From contig NZ_CP036425.1 of assembly GCF_007747445.1 (NCBI RefSeq), forward strand, positions 992,001 to 1,056,000: a DNA stretch of 64,000 nucleotides, in the 5' to 3' direction. A model generated the notes under the pieces. It made no database searches and was not told where the DNA came from. It saw only the letters and a list, made by a program, of their open reading frames with translations. The stretch comes from Poriferisphaera corsica. GTDB lineage: Bacteria; Planctomycetota; Phycisphaerae; Phycisphaerales; Phycisphaeraceae. This document shows, one piece after another, positions 18,760-28,151 of the stretch (the first letter of the stretch is position 1; each line of letters opens with the position of its first letter). The position numbers and the translations under genes are program-made.

Positions 18760-20265
18760 ATGGCAATCAAAATGACCCAGCAAACAACCACCCGCGCTCT
18801 CATGCTTCCGCTCGATTCAATCGATATTGATGCCGTCGTTGCAGGCACCAAACGTCTCACCCCGCAGGAAGCCTATAGCCTCTATCATCAAGCCTCACTC
18901 TACGATCTCGGCCGCTGGGCTAACGCCGTCGCCGAGCGCGTCCACGGCTCCTCCACGCGTACATACGTCAAAGATCGCAACATCAACTACACCAACGTCT
19001 GCACCGCACGTTGTACCTTCTGCGCCTTCCGCCGTGATCTCAAGGCCGATGGCTCATACACCCTTTCAACTGAACAACTCCACACCAAAATCAAGCAGCT
19101 TCTCGACGTTGGCGGCACGCAAATCCTCCTTCAAGGTGGTATGCATCCAGAACTCCCCATCGAGTTCTATGAAGACATGCTCCGCGATATGAAATCGACC
19201 TTCCCCTCAGTTCATGTCCACGGCTTTTCCCCGCCAGAATTCGTCGAATTCGTCGCCATCTTCAACATCCCCGGCTTCCCAACCCCCGGCCCCCTCAAAG
19301 CGCATACGCTTGACCCAGACATCTACATCGAAAAACTCACGGTTATTATGAAACGCCTCCAAGACGCAGGCCTCGATTCCATCCCCGGCGGCGGCGGCGA
19401 AATCTTCCCGCCTCATGTCCGTAACCGCATCGGCATCGGCAAAGCCGACGCGAATCAATGGCTGCAAGTCATGAACATCGCCCACTCCCTCGGCATGAAG
19501 ACCTCAGCCACCATGATGTTCGGCCACATCGAAGGCGTCTACGACCGCATCATGCACATGAACCTTTATAGACAGTGGCAGGATAAAGCGCATCAGCAAA
19601 ATCTTCCGGGGGAGTACGTCTCCTTCATCGCTTGGCCATTCCAACGTGAAAACACACCCATGGGCAACCTCCCTGACTACGATCCCGCATCAACAGACCA
19701 ATTCCCCGGCGACATACTCGCCGACTTTATCGCTAATCAAGAGATAGACCCTAACGATAAAAAAGCACATGTCGCCGCAGTACCCGATGCCGGCAAAGTC
19801 GTCCGCCTCGCCGGTGCAACCGAATACCTCCGTACACAAGCCATCGCTCGCCTTTTCCTCGACAACATCCACTCCATCGGCTCATCTTGGGTCACCATGG
19901 GCCCGCACATCGGCCAGCTCGCCCTCAAATACGGCGCCAACGACATGGGTTCCATCATGATGGAAGAAAACGTCGTCTCCGCCGCTGGTACAACCTACGC
20001 TCTCAATGAGCAGTACCTCTGTCACCTCATCCGCACCGCCGGCTATACCCCCGCCGAACGCGACAACTCATACAACATCCTCAACATCTACACCAACGAC
20101 AATATCGATGCCCCTGATCTGGCAGTTGAAGATTGGTCAACCCAACGCGCCACCACCATCCACTACGAAGACGGCTCCTCTTCCGGAACCTGTGACAGCA
20201 TCCCTGCCGATCAACAATCTCAATCCGGCGATCCCAATACAATCTCACTCGACATCGCCGACTAA
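18760..20265 (+). CDS. mqnC: cyclic dehypoxanthine futalosine synthase (radical SAM)
   Basis: MqnC closes the spiro ring of dehypoxanthine futalosine in the futalosine route to menaquinone. The radical-SAM cluster motif C81-TAR-C85-TF-C88 follows INYTNVC, typical of the MqnC/MqnE/CofH group. Later IPGGGGEIF, TSATMMFGHIE and SFIAWPFQREN fit MqnC better than MqnE or CofH. At 501 residues it exceeds the usual ~370-400, because of an insert around 305-345 and a C-terminal tail of about 45 residues. Starts at 18760 and 18772 are both possible. No other mqn gene is in the window, so the pathway is dispersed. It is monocistronic, with its own terminator. Confidence 0.88.
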   Translation: MAIKMTQQTTTRALMLPLDSIDIDAVVAGTKRLTPQEAYSLYHQASLYDLGRWANAVAERVHGSSTRTYVKDRNINYTNVCTARCTFCAFRRDLKADGSYTLSTEQLHTKIKQLLDVGGTQILLQGGMHPELPIEFYEDMLRDMKSTFPSVHVHGFSPPEFVEFVAIFNIPGFPTPGPLKAHTLDPDIYIEKLTVIMKRLQDAGLDSIPGGGGEIFPPHVRNRIGIGKADANQWLQVMNIAHSLGMKTSATMMFGHIEGVYDRIMHMNLYRQWQDKAHQQNLPGEYVSFIAWPFQRENTPMGNLPDYDPASTDQFPGDILADFIANQEIDPNDKKAHVAAVPDAGKVVRLAGATEYLRTQAIARLFLDNIHSIGSSWVTMGPHIGQLALKYGANDMGSIMMEENVVSAAGTTYALNEQYLCHLIRTAGYTPAERDNSYNILNIYTNDNIDAPDLAVEDWSTQRATTIHYEDGSSSGTCDSIPADQQSQSGDPNTISLDIAD

Positions 20266-20324
20266 TCGTCAGATAGCACAAAATCCCAACTGCCGTGATC
20301 TTACAGATTGCAGATTATCAATAA

Positions 20325-20357
20325 AAAAACGACCAGTATCTCAAACTGGTCGTTTTT
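20325..20357. terminator. bidirectional terminator between mqnC and the HTH gene
   Basis: A perfect 13-bp inverted repeat (20325-20337 with 20345-20357, 7-nt loop) has A and T runs on the two sides. Confidence 0.88.
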
Positions 20358-20412
20358 ATATTTTCATTTTCTGCAAGCCATGCAATCAACTCGCTCGCAG
20401 ATTAATCCCAAC

Positions 20413-20976
20413 TCAACTTCCGGGGGCGACCAGCTTCAATTTGCGTTTCCTGCGCTGCTCTGCCATATCCACCAGTACCCGCTGCGTGATCGTGCAGTTT
20501 CTCGCGACTTCATTCAACAGCGCAATCTGCTGCAGCGTTTTCTCAGGATCCATGGGCTCGCCGTTACGTACCGCACGCAGTTGTGCCAGCGTCTCAGCCG
20601 CATTACGCATCATATTGATTGCCGCATCTAATGCGTCTTCAACATCAACAACACCGTCGTCATTCACATCAAGTTCTAGATCCATATGCGAATACTGCCA
20701 AGCTGTCCCCGCCGAGTAGACCGAAAGCAAAGCTTCCTGAGCTTCTTTACGCGGCATGTGCCGCACCAGTAACCGAATCGAATCAAAGTCTGGCTGACTC
20801 TGCCCACTAATCCACCGATAGACTGTTGACGTCGACACGCCAGAAAGCTCCCCAATTTCTTTCGCCGTCGTCAGATTCTCATCTATCATCATCTGAAGTG
20901 TTTTTGCAAGCATACGTCGTACATCCTTTCCCGGAATACCTTGTCCATTGTTGATCGTGAATCCATCAACACACAT
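20413..20976 (-). CDS. XRE-like HTH regulator with an EF-hand/dockerin-type loop
   Basis: From the ATG at 20976, preceded by GAGAGG at 6 nt, the protein has 187 residues; a GTG at 21003 is a weaker alternative. Residues 38-60 form a helix-turn-helix (AKEIGELSGVSTSTVYRWISG), so it should bind DNA. In the middle lies D103-x-N105-x-D107-G108-x-V110-D111-x-x-D114, an exact EF-hand/dockerin calcium-loop pattern, followed by a helix. The C-terminal helices hold a basic KRKLK tail. It may sense a ligand or calcium, but that is inference; a Ca-loop in a cytosolic XRE regulator is unusual. The overall layout vaguely recalls phage CII-like regulators. It is a single-gene unit. Confidence 0.7.
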   Translation of the reverse strand: MCVDGFTINNGQGIPGKDVRRMLAKTLQMMIDENLTTAKEIGELSGVSTSTVYRWISGQSQPDFDSIRLLVRHMPRKEAQEALLSVYSAGTAWQYSHMDLELDVNDDGVVDVEDALDAAINMMRNAAETLAQLRAVRNGEPMDPEKTLQQIALLNEVARNCTITQRVLVDMAEQRRKRKLKLVAPGS

Positions 20977-21431
20977 CGCAGGCCTCTCAGTCTCCAATTC
21001 CACTACCCATGCGGATCAAAGATCCTCCCGCCGTATGTTTGAATCAGCGGCAAAACCTGCCGCCATAGTATAAACGCTTTTTTCGTTTGCCCCAGTATCA
21101 ATTCGTAAAAGTCTACCCGCTCATCTTCCTCAGCTCTGATAACCTGCTATCCAATATCCCCATTCATGCAATCCTCGTTCCTCCCCGCAATTCCCCCTTT
21201 CCTCCCTAACCAGCCCATCCTCCCCCCTCCATCCCTCCATCTCTCTCCAGCCTCCCTCCCCAAGCACATTTCGCGCCACGTCCCTCCCCAACTCATCTAT
21301 AACCCCACATTATTCAGCCCCAATACCAAGCACATTTAAACCGATACTGTTAGTAACCTTCTTCTCCGCAAAGACTCATTTCTCCTCAATATCACTCGCA
21401 CGATTTACTCGCTTGTTTTGGAGTTCTAATC
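20977..21431. other. pyrimidine-rich intergenic region
   Basis: No gene is seen. The stretch 21165-21310 is a long pyrimidine-rich tract on the plus strand (repeated CCTCC-type units), low in complexity. It should contain the promoters for the HTH gene (leftward) and the small membrane-protein gene (rightward). Confidence 0.5.
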
Positions 21432-21953
21432 ATGACCAATCAACCACCCCATGCCAACGCCGCCCCCACACCTCCGCAGCGACCCACCGTCGTTTCGTTT
21501 TTCTACGCATACATCACCTTCATGAATCTGCTCTACGCGATCGTTTTCGCTTTTTCTCTTCTCGCGATTGCGCTCCCGCCAGATGCCGATCAACCTCCAA
21601 GTGATGTACCTGCCGATACCGCAGCTTCGCAACCTGATCCCACCCTGTTCGATAACGATTCATTTCTGCAAGGTGCAGATCCTCAATTCGTAGGCCAGCT
21701 TCTCGCTGTTTTTTCCATCGTCATGATCATCCTTTTCACGACTTCTTACTTTATCAATCCGAACCGTTTTCGTTGGGTATATGCACTCATCCTCCTCGCC
21801 ATCGGCGCCCTCAATCTGTGTCTTTGGCCTGTCGTCCTCCCCATCCTCTATTTCTGGTTGCAACCCAATAACCGTCTCTACCATCAATTCAACCCACTCG
21901 ACGTCTATCATCGTCAACACTTTGGCCCCGACATTGAGCCGCCCAAACACTAA
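21432..21953 (+). CDS. hypothetical membrane protein, three helices
   Basis: This 173-residue protein of unknown function has a proline-rich N-terminus, a helix at about 23-48, an acidic linker rich in D, P and A (50-85), and two further helices (about 86-108 and 115-143, ending LPILYFWL). A Shine-Dalgarno TGGAG precedes the ATG. It ends at a terminator shared with the converging aminopeptidase gene. I do not recognise the family, and neighbours give no hint. Confidence 0.7.
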   Translation: MTNQPPHANAAPTPPQRPTVVSFFYAYITFMNLLYAIVFAFSLLAIALPPDADQPPSDVPADTAASQPDPTLFDNDSFLQGADPQFVGQLLAVFSIVMIILFTTSYFINPNRFRWVYALILLAIGALNLCLWPVVLPILYFWLQPNNRLYHQFNPLDVYHRQHFGPDIEPPKH

Positions 21954-21978
21954 TCCCAAGTTAGCCACACACGCACAA

Positions 21979-22012
21979 TAAAAGCTCGCCATCAAGACGA
22001 GCTTTTAGTTTT
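21979..22012. terminator. bidirectional terminator before the M29 aminopeptidase gene
   Basis: A perfect 10-bp inverted repeat (21979-21988 with 21998-22007, 9-nt loop) is followed by T5 on the plus strand. Confidence 0.75.
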
Positions 22013-22014
22013 TA

Positions 22015-23220
22015 TTACTTTAAATGTACTTCGCGCGTCCTTTCAAGGGCGGGGTTGAAACAATCACTCTGACGAACAGGGGGGGATGGTGAAGGCCACG
22101 TCGAATTAATAAACCGTCCATCCTTCGATATCACTTCCCCATCCACCGTGATCGTCCCACCTTCACGCAGATCACACACCATATCCCAGTGCAATCCACT
22201 CACATTCTCATTCCTCGTCTCCGGATAGCCAGCCCCGACTGCAATATGGAACGTTCCGCCGATTTTCTCATCAAACAGCGTATTTTTCGTATATTCCTGA
22301 ATCTGATAGTTGGTCCCAATCGCAACCTCACCAACTGCCCGCGCCCCTTCATCCATGTCCAGCATCTTCAGCAGAAATTCCTCATTCTTCTCTGCCTTCG
22401 CTTTGACAACTTTCCCCTTTTCAAACCACAACTCCACACCATCAACTTCACGCCCAAGATGCACCGCCGGGAACGAATACTTCACGTACCCATTAATCCC
22501 CCCATCCTCAGCCTTAAGGTTCGGCCCCGTAAATACCTCGCCATCCGGGAAATTCTCATGTCCACAACAATTAATCCACTTCATCCCCGATACGTTCACC
22601 ACTACATCTGTCCCGTTAGCGCTCTGGAACCGAACCTCTTTTTTCCCATTCAGGTAATCCGCCACAAGCTGCTGACGTTTTTCAATCTCTTGCCATACAG
22701 CGACCGGATCTACCTTGTCTAGGTGTCCCGCCTTGAATACAAAATCTTCATACTCACGCAAACTCATCTCTGCATCCTGCGCACTGCCATTGGTTGGATA
22801 CTGTGTCCCACACCACCGCAGCTCACCCGCCGCCGCACGCTTCATGAAGATCTCGCCGATTTCTTTTCTTGCCGCGCCTGCAAGCCCTTGCTTCGCTGGA
22901 TCCACACGACTAAGCGATTTCGTGTTCACATCTGCCCATAACCCGATCGAGCAATCAATGGTCTTGATTTCTTGTAGTGATAACTCACTCACATACTGCA
23001 ATTGCTCATCGTTCGCCTTTTCGTACATGATCGCCTCAAACGCCTCTGGCGAACTCCGCCAAAACGCATGCGCGCCCGCTTCAATAACCTTTTCATACAC
23101 CGCCTCGAGCAATGGCAATCCAACTGGATCGCCGCTCAATCTCACCAGATCCCCTTGTTTCACGCCCACCGAATAACGCACAATCACATCCGCCAATTTA
23201 TCTAAACGATCATCACGCAT
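22015..23220 (-). CDS. M29-family metallo-aminopeptidase
   Basis: This 401-residue cytosolic peptidase is of the thermophilic-aminopeptidase (M29/AmpS) type, which removes N-terminal residues using two metal ions. Expected elements are visible: the N-terminal YSVGVKQGDLVRL start, GEVFTGP (metal-ligand Glu), FHIAVGAGYPET, and LHWDMVCDLR, which carries the His and Asp ligands. Family members end soon after the DLR block. This one continues about 40 residues past the DGRFI segment with a proline/arginine-rich tail of unknown use. AAGGA precedes the ATG at about 7 nt. Single-gene unit. Confidence 0.88.
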   Translation of the reverse strand: MRDDRLDKLADVIVRYSVGVKQGDLVRLSGDPVGLPLLEAVYEKVIEAGAHAFWRSSPEAFEAIMYEKANDEQLQYVSELSLQEIKTIDCSIGLWADVNTKSLSRVDPAKQGLAGAARKEIGEIFMKRAAAGELRWCGTQYPTNGSAQDAEMSLREYEDFVFKAGHLDKVDPVAVWQEIEKRQQLVADYLNGKKEVRFQSANGTDVVVNVSGMKWINCCGHENFPDGEVFTGPNLKAEDGGINGYVKYSFPAVHLGREVDGVELWFEKGKVVKAKAEKNEEFLLKMLDMDEGARAVGEVAIGTNYQIQEYTKNTLFDEKIGGTFHIAVGAGYPETRNENVSGLHWDMVCDLREGGTITVDGEVISKDGRFINSTWPSPSPPVRQSDCFNPALERTREVHLK

Positions 23221-23434
23221 CGCAGCAATCCTTTTTTAAATCCGTTATCATTCTCACCGACCCGCCGCTACATAAACCCCATTATACGCCCTCTTCGCCC
23301 TTCTATCCTTCCTCATAAGCCTCATCCCTCTCATGCTCCTTATTTATCAAATTCATTCTTAACCTTCCTAGCTCGTGACCCTATAATATGACTACCAATT
23401 CGAAGCCGTTCCCTTCTTTCAGGACACCGTGCCC

Positions 23435-24580
23435 ATGAGCCAGTCCCAGTCTTGCAGCCGATCGCAAAAAGTCTCAAGCGATACACCCTCCACCGAGGCT
23501 GATTCAGAACCATCAAATAATACCACGCCGCTGCCCGCTGAAGATCACGCTGCACACACCGCACCCGACGTCCCGCCTGAACTCAACACCGGCCACTTCG
23601 GCTCTCACCTCGAACCCATCATCAAACAGACCCTCTCGCCAAACCTCGGCGATATCCACTGGTTCCGCACCGATTGGCAACGAGGTGGCGCACTCACCGG
23701 CTTCTCCACATGGACAACACCCGACAAACAATCTCATGACGTCGTCATCAAGCTTCCCGTTCCCCCATGCGAGCGTCATTGGCTCGCGCACCTACAGGCT
23801 TACGCCGATCAAAACCCCACCGAACCTCCCATCGCGCCACGCCTTTTTGCTCACGGCGAATCTCTCGGCTCACACGACCTTTCTTACGTCGTCATTCAAC
23901 GCCTCCCCCACGGCCCGCTCAACCATAAATGGCAAGGACACGAATTCGACCTCCTCACCGATGTCGCATCACGCTTTTACAAAGCCACCGCCAACCACCC
24001 CCTCTTAGGCGAACCTCTCCACCGTGATTGGCGGCAAGTCTTTTCCCTTGCTCAAAAACACGTCAAAAATCATTCCCTACCCAAGCAACTCGAAAAACGT
24101 TGGGCGAAAGTTTTCAAGAAAACCAAAAAAAAGCTCCCCGAATGGATCAAGATCTGGGACGATCGGCCCATCAACGGATGGAACCACGGCGACCTCCATC
24201 TCCGCAACGTATTAACCTTTAATCCTCCCCCTTCCCAAACAACACCCCCCGCATCCAATCAAAACAAATCCATAGCAAATACTTTCAGCGGCGCCGTTCT
24301 TATCGATTTCGCCGAAGTGCGAGTTGGCCACTGGACCGAAGACGCCGTCTATTTCGAACATCTATACTGGGCTGCACGCGATCGCCTTCAAGGCCGCAAA
24401 CTCTGCAAAATGATCGCTCATGCACGTAAGCTCGCTGGCTTCACACTCGATCCTCATTGGCCACGCTTCGCTCAAACCAAACGCAACCTCCTCGCGATGT
24501 CCACGCCAGCCATGCTCCAACATGACGGCGGCTTTCACCATCTCCAAGCATGCCTCGAAGTCCTTGAAGCAAACGTCTAA
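23435..24580 (+). CDS. aminoglycoside-phosphotransferase-like kinase domain protein
   Basis: About 381 residues. After a disordered N-terminus of ~45 residues rich in S, T, P and E comes a kinase-like fold. The ATP-binding lysine is in VVIKLPV. The catalytic loop NHGDLHLRNVL gives the base D253 and N258, and IDFAE gives the metal-binding Asp (about D291). APH-fold kinases phosphorylate small molecules such as choline, homoserine, fructosamine or aminoglycosides; nothing points to which. An insert of about 20 residues rich in T, P and Q separates the two catalytic motifs. The ATG at 23435 follows AGGA; a GTG at 23429 is also in frame. The GNAT gene follows 38 nt later, so the two may be co-transcribed. 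Confidence 0.78.
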   Translation: MSQSQSCSRSQKVSSDTPSTEADSEPSNNTTPLPAEDHAAHTAPDVPPELNTGHFGSHLEPIIKQTLSPNLGDIHWFRTDWQRGGALTGFSTWTTPDKQSHDVVIKLPVPPCERHWLAHLQAYADQNPTEPPIAPRLFAHGESLGSHDLSYVVIQRLPHGPLNHKWQGHEFDLLTDVASRFYKATANHPLLGEPLHRDWRQVFSLAQKHVKNHSLPKQLEKRWAKVFKKTKKKLPEWIKIWDDRPINGWNHGDLHLRNVLTFNPPPSQTTPPASNQNKSIANTFSGAVLIDFAEVRVGHWTEDAVYFEHLYWAARDRLQGRKLCKMIAHARKLAGFTLDPHWPRFAQTKRNLLAMSTPAMLQHDGGFHHLQACLEVLEANV

Positions 24581-24618
24581 TAATCGATTAGGCTGCGTCT
24601 TTGATATCCCCCTCAGGC

Positions 24619-25095
24619 ATGACCATTACCACGCTTATGCAGTACACCATCAAGCTCATCTCTCATACTCAGGCTCCGCTTGATCTCCTCCTCGAAGCTG
24701 ATCCTTCCGTAGAGAAAATCAATGCTTACCTCCCGCATTCACATTGCTACGCAGCCATCACCTCGATCAATCAAATCTGTGGCCTCTACGTCCTGACCCC
24801 TCATTCATCCAATACCATCGAACTCATGAACCTAGCCGTCTACCCCGATCACCAAAAGCAAGGCATTGGCACTACGCTCTTAAAACACGCCATCCAAACC
24901 GCTCGTTCACGCCACTACCACACGCTCACTCTCGGCACGGGTATCTTCGGGTACCAACTCCCCTTCTACCAATCACTTGGCTTTACACCCACATACTCCA
25001 TACCCAATTACTTCCTCAATCATTACTCAAAAATAATCTACGAATCAGGCAAGCAACACCACCACATGACCTGCCTTTCATATTCCCTTGAATAA
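24619..25095 (+). CDS. GNAT-family N-acetyltransferase
   Basis: This 158-residue acetyltransferase (from the ATG at 24619) transfers acetyl from acetyl-CoA to an amine. Motif A is clear: ELMNLAVYPDHQKQGIGTTLLKHAI, with the QxxGIG pyrophosphate loop. Motif B follows as LGTGIFGYQLPFYQSLGF, where the Tyr is typically the catalytic acid. The substrate is unknown. It follows the APH-like kinase closely on the same strand; a joint role in modifying small molecules is speculation. Confidence 0.82.
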   Translation: MTITTLMQYTIKLISHTQAPLDLLLEADPSVEKINAYLPHSHCYAAITSINQICGLYVLTPHSSNTIELMNLAVYPDHQKQGIGTTLLKHAIQTARSRHYHTLTLGTGIFGYQLPFYQSLGFTPTYSIPNYFLNHYSKIIYESGKQHHHMTCLSYSLE

Positions 25096-25516
25096 GCAAC
25101 ACGCCATCTATTGAATATTGAACAAAATGCTGGAATCAATAATATCTCATATATATAGGTGTTTATCGTACCTGCGATCAAACTATCGCTCCTATCTTTT
25201 TCATTTAAACGCCGTTTGCTGAATAGTGCAGATACCATTTTGTAAAGTGAGAAATTAAGTATTTTAAGCTGCTGTTAAAAAAAAGATGTCAAAATTGCGC
25301 TGTGATACACAAAAGCATTGCAGGTATCCCATAATCTGTTTTTTTAACAAAATCGTCTGTTATATTAAATTGTTGAAAACACTTGACTGCGATCAAAAGA
25401 ACGAAACTCTTAATTTAGAAATCGTATTTATATTATTTCAATAGCTTTTTATCTTTGTGTTTCTTTTGTGTCTGTGTGGGAACAAACCGGGACATTTGAC
25501 TGATCAAGGAAATATC
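25096..25516. other. AT-rich intergenic region before prepilin-like gene
   Basis: Noticeably AT-rich compared with flanking genes. It contains no ORF with support. It should hold the prepilin promoter, but I cannot assign boxes confidently. Confidence 0.45.
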
Positions 25517-26332
25517 ATGTCTAGAAAAAACGCCTTTACGTTGATTGAATTGCTAGTAGTCATATCTATCATAGCTCTGCTCATCGGAATACTACTCCCA
25601 GCACTTGGAGCCGCTCGTAAATCTGCTCTCAGTATTCAATGTCTTTCAAATCTCAGGCAACTCGGTACCGCAACACAGGCATTCGCGGTTGATCATGATG
25701 GATATATGCTCAAAGCATGGTTCAATCGTGGTATTTATTACGGCAATAAAAATTCGAATGTTGACGTCTGGATTGAAGTCGATTGGCCTCTCTACGGATT
25801 CGATGATCGACTCGCAGCTCTGACAGGCAGTAAAGACTTTTTGCATTGTCCTTCAGATGACAGCGGCGTCTTACGTGATTCTTTTGTCAGCAGTTATCCT
25901 GAAGTTGATCCCAACTCAGCTTCCTATCGCGTGAATATTAGCAATAACCCAGATGAAGGCAGAACCGCGATTAGTCTTGATAATATTAAAAATCCAACCC
26001 AATCAATTTACATCCTTGATGGCAATCCAGTTTATAGCGGCAGTGGTAATCCAAATAAACTGCACCACGTGGCAACCTTTGATTCTGTATGGGGCACAAA
26101 AGTAAGTTCGACTCACGATTATAACATTGGTTTCCGCCATTCCAGCAACGAAAATTTCAACGGTAACTTCAATGCAAACTTCTTGGATGGCCACGCATCA
26201 AGCGTCGGATGGGCAGATTCATGGGAGTCATTCGGTTCCTCCGGCCCAAACCGCGATCACACGCTTTGGCGCTCTCATTACGTTGAGAACCAATTTTTTA
26301 ATGCTGGCGCAGTATCCGAAAATCAACAATGA
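25517..26332 (+). CDS. prepilin-type (pseudopilin) protein with H-X-DG-like tail
   Basis: This 271-residue exported protein begins [22 protein letters not shown], the class III prepilin signal: cleavage after A6 and E at +5, followed by the pilin helix. The ATG at 25517 is fixed by AAGGA upstream; an in-frame extension to 25457 would spoil the leader. The body has [12 protein letters not shown], common in planctomycete DUF1559-like proteins, and CPSDD. Near the C-terminus RH(15 residues)DGHAS is a variant of the H-X9-DG motif used by these proteins, with a longer spacing. Such proteins are thought to form pseudopili or a surface matrix. Many paralogues usually exist per genome; only one lies here. 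Terminator at 26356-26385. Confidence 0.85.
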   Translation: MSRKNAFTLIELLVVISIIALLIGILLPALGAARKSALSIQCLSNLRQLGTATQAFAVDHDGYMLKAWFNRGIYYGNKNSNVDVWIEVDWPLYGFDDRLAALTGSKDFLHCPSDDSGVLRDSFVSSYPEVDPNSASYRVNISNNPDEGRTAISLDNIKNPTQSIYILDGNPVYSGSGNPNKLHHVATFDSVWGTKVSSTHDYNIGFRHSSNENFNGNFNANFLDGHASSVGWADSWESFGSSGPNRDHTLWRSHYVENQFFNAGAVSENQQ

Positions 26333-26355
26333 TCGACTCTCGCATGAGCATAACC

Positions 26356-26385
26356 AAAGGGACTGCGTTTACGCAGTCCCTTTTT
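26356..26385 (+). terminator. terminator of the prepilin-like gene
   Basis: A 13-bp perfect stem (26356-26368 with 26371-26383) has only a 2-nt spacer and T5 at the end; it also has A3 on the left for possible bidirectional use. Confidence 0.85.
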
Positions 26386-26870
26386 ACATCAACGTGTCGA
26401 TCACTCACCTCATCGTTCGCAACAGATGCAGCTAATGTGTAAACCTTCACGCAAAGATTTACGAATTGTGTTGTGTCTTGAATTCCAAAATGACTTCGCA
26501 CACAAACAATCACTCATCTCGAAAAACTCGCCCATGTTGTATCTGTTTTAAAACTCAGTCTATGCAGCATGATGAGAATGGAATCAGATTGCGCGCACAA
26601 AAACTCACCGAGACGCATAAGTCCTTATTTTTCGAGACCCCCACTTTCTGTTTTTGGCTAAAAACAATCCAAAACGCACCAAAGTTTGGCTATTTCGAAT
26701 TAAACATCGCGATTCTTGGATCAGGCAAAACCCCAAAATCGAGATTTTGTGCGCACAAAAACCTCAAATTTTATCCGGCTCACCATGTAGATGGTTCAGA
26801 AAAAGATGAGTACAGCACATCCTTCATCACTGCTGCAAATTTAATTTTCGATACTGACATCCACCACAAA
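26386..26870. other. non-coding region with GCGCAC-type palindromes (element A)
   Basis: A 155-codon frame crosses this stretch but has no family-like content and runs into the alr gene, so I treat it as non-coding. It contains GCGCGCACAAAA at 26591 and a perfect 16-bp palindrome TTTTGTGCGCACAAAA at 26745-26760. The same pair of motifs with about 150-nt spacing recurs at 54546-54703. Confidence 0.5.
26591..26760. repeat. dispersed palindromic element, copy A
   Basis: Left motif GCGCGCACAAAA at 26591-26602 and right 16-bp palindrome at 26745-26760 bound about 170 nt. Just inside the right end, a CGATTN(~7)CAGGCAAAAC-N-GATTTTG string aligns loosely with the same position in copy B (54666-54690). 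The middle is not clearly conserved, so only the ends are supported. Confidence 0.45.
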
Positions 26871-28151
26871 CTACTTCAAATACACCCGCGGAACGTTTTC
26901 AGCGATACGGCACAGAATTTCCCACGGGTGTGATCCAATCATCGCACTCGTGCGTGGCACACTGTTGGGAGCATTCTCATCCGCACTGTAAAGCTCGACC
27001 ACAGAACCAATTAGCGATTCAATCTCCCCGTCCCAATCTTGTACGACATCGGTCAAATCAATACTGATCTGATCCATATTCACCCGCCCAAGCACAGGTA
27101 CATCACAGATCGGCAACCGTTCATCTGTAGGATGCAATCGAATCATCCCCTTGCTGCTGAGCGCTAGTGGATATCCATCGCCATAACCTATTGGTACTAC
27201 AGCAAGTAGCGAATCTCGCTCCAGCGTTGCCGTTCCGCCATATCCTACCTTCGAGCCTTTTGGCATTCGTTGTATCAGCGCGATACTGCTCAGCCAGCTC
27301 ACCGCATGTTTTAATCCCATGCTGTCCGAAATAATCGGGCCAGGCTCGAGGAATTCATATCCATAACCCCACAACCCGATCCCTGGGCGGATCATGTCAA
27401 AGTGATATTTACCATCACGAAGTATTGCGCAAGTGTTTCCAATATGAAGAGTTACATCTTTCGGAATGTTCTCAGCATTCTTCTCGATCGCTCCTTCGAA
27501 ATTTGCCCACTGCTGATCTAGAAATTCCGGATTATCATCCGCTGTCGCCATATGTGAGTAAATCCCCGCCAGCTTCACGTGCTTGTAATCCGCCAATTTA
27601 CCGATCATCTCATCGAACATCGAGAGGCTCATCCCGCCTCTGCTCATCCCAGTGTCGAGCATGATGTGAATGGGGATTGTTAAACCGTAAGTCCTGCCTA
27701 TTGCATTGATTGCATCAAGTTGTACGAAATCATGGACAGACAAGTGCAGGCGATCTTGTGACAGGGGTCTGTACAGTGAATCATCCCGCTCGAGCTTTGT
27801 AAAAGGTAAAAAAAGCAGTACAGGCTTATTAATCCCACTTTTGATCAATTCGTCCGCTTCTTGCGGGCTGTAAACCGCGAGCATTTCGCAGCCGAGCTTG
27901 ATCAGGCGATGCGAGATGACATCCGCGCCCATGCCATAAGCGTTCTTTTTGACCACACCGCAGACCTTGGCGGGTTGCCCGGATCGAGACGTTAAGTTGC
28001 GTAATGAGTTGACGTTATGATCGAGTGCGTTGAGATCGACTTCGACCCAGCTCACGGCGATTGAGTTTGGAGCTTGATCGAGTGATCGCCGATTTTTCTG
28101 TCTGTCAGCTTTCACATTGTTCTCAGCGGTGGAGGAGTTGGAAGGAATCAT
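26871..28151 (-). CDS. alr: alanine racemase
   Basis: This PLP enzyme interconverts L- and D-alanine for peptidoglycan. Residues fit the family: the PLP lysine K68 in VVKKNAYGMGAD, the MLDTGMSRGG strand, the IYSHMATAD block, RPGIGLWGYG, the catalytic Tyr in GYGGT, GYGDGYP, and VNMDQISIDLTDV near the end. Length (426) exceeds the usual ~370 because of an N-terminal extension of about 30 residues rich in S, N and K. The ATG has no strong ribosome site. It is divergent from the helicase gene. Presence of alr fits a planctomycete with normal peptidoglycan. Confidence 0.94.
   Translation of the reverse strand: MIPSNSSTAENNVKADRQKNRRSLDQAPNSIAVSWVEVDLNALDHNVNSLRNLTSRSGQPAKVCGVVKKNAYGMGADVISHRLIKLGCEMLAVYSPQEADELIKSGINKPVLLFLPFTKLERDDSLYRPLSQDRLHLSVHDFVQLDAINAIGRTYGLTIPIHIMLDTGMSRGGMSLSMFDEMIGKLADYKHVKLAGIYSHMATADDNPEFLDQQWANFEGAIEKNAENIPKDVTLHIGNTCAILRDGKYHFDMIRPGIGLWGYGYEFLEPGPIISDSMGLKHAVSWLSSIALIQRMPKGSKVGYGGTATLERDSLLAVVPIGYGDGYPLALSSKGMIRLHPTDERLPICDVPVLGRVNMDQISIDLTDVVQDWDGEIESLIGSVVELYSADENAPNSVPRTSAMIGSHPWEILCRIAENVPRVYLK

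Noticed and set aside
489-20265. UbiA (489-1502) and mqnC (18760-20265) as one menaquinone cluster
   Set aside because: They are 17 kb apart, on opposite strands and with unrelated genes between, so only a loose pathway link can be suggested.
21165-21310. The pyrimidine-rich tract as a functional element
   Set aside because: Low-complexity C-rich DNA also occurs at 54366-54412, in a different block. It looks compositional, with no symmetry or conserved unit.
26466-26933. A 155-codon open frame across the region with GCGCAC palindromes
   Set aside because: No family-like content and no ribosome site. It runs into the 3' end of alr, and its reading is produced largely by the palindromic elements.
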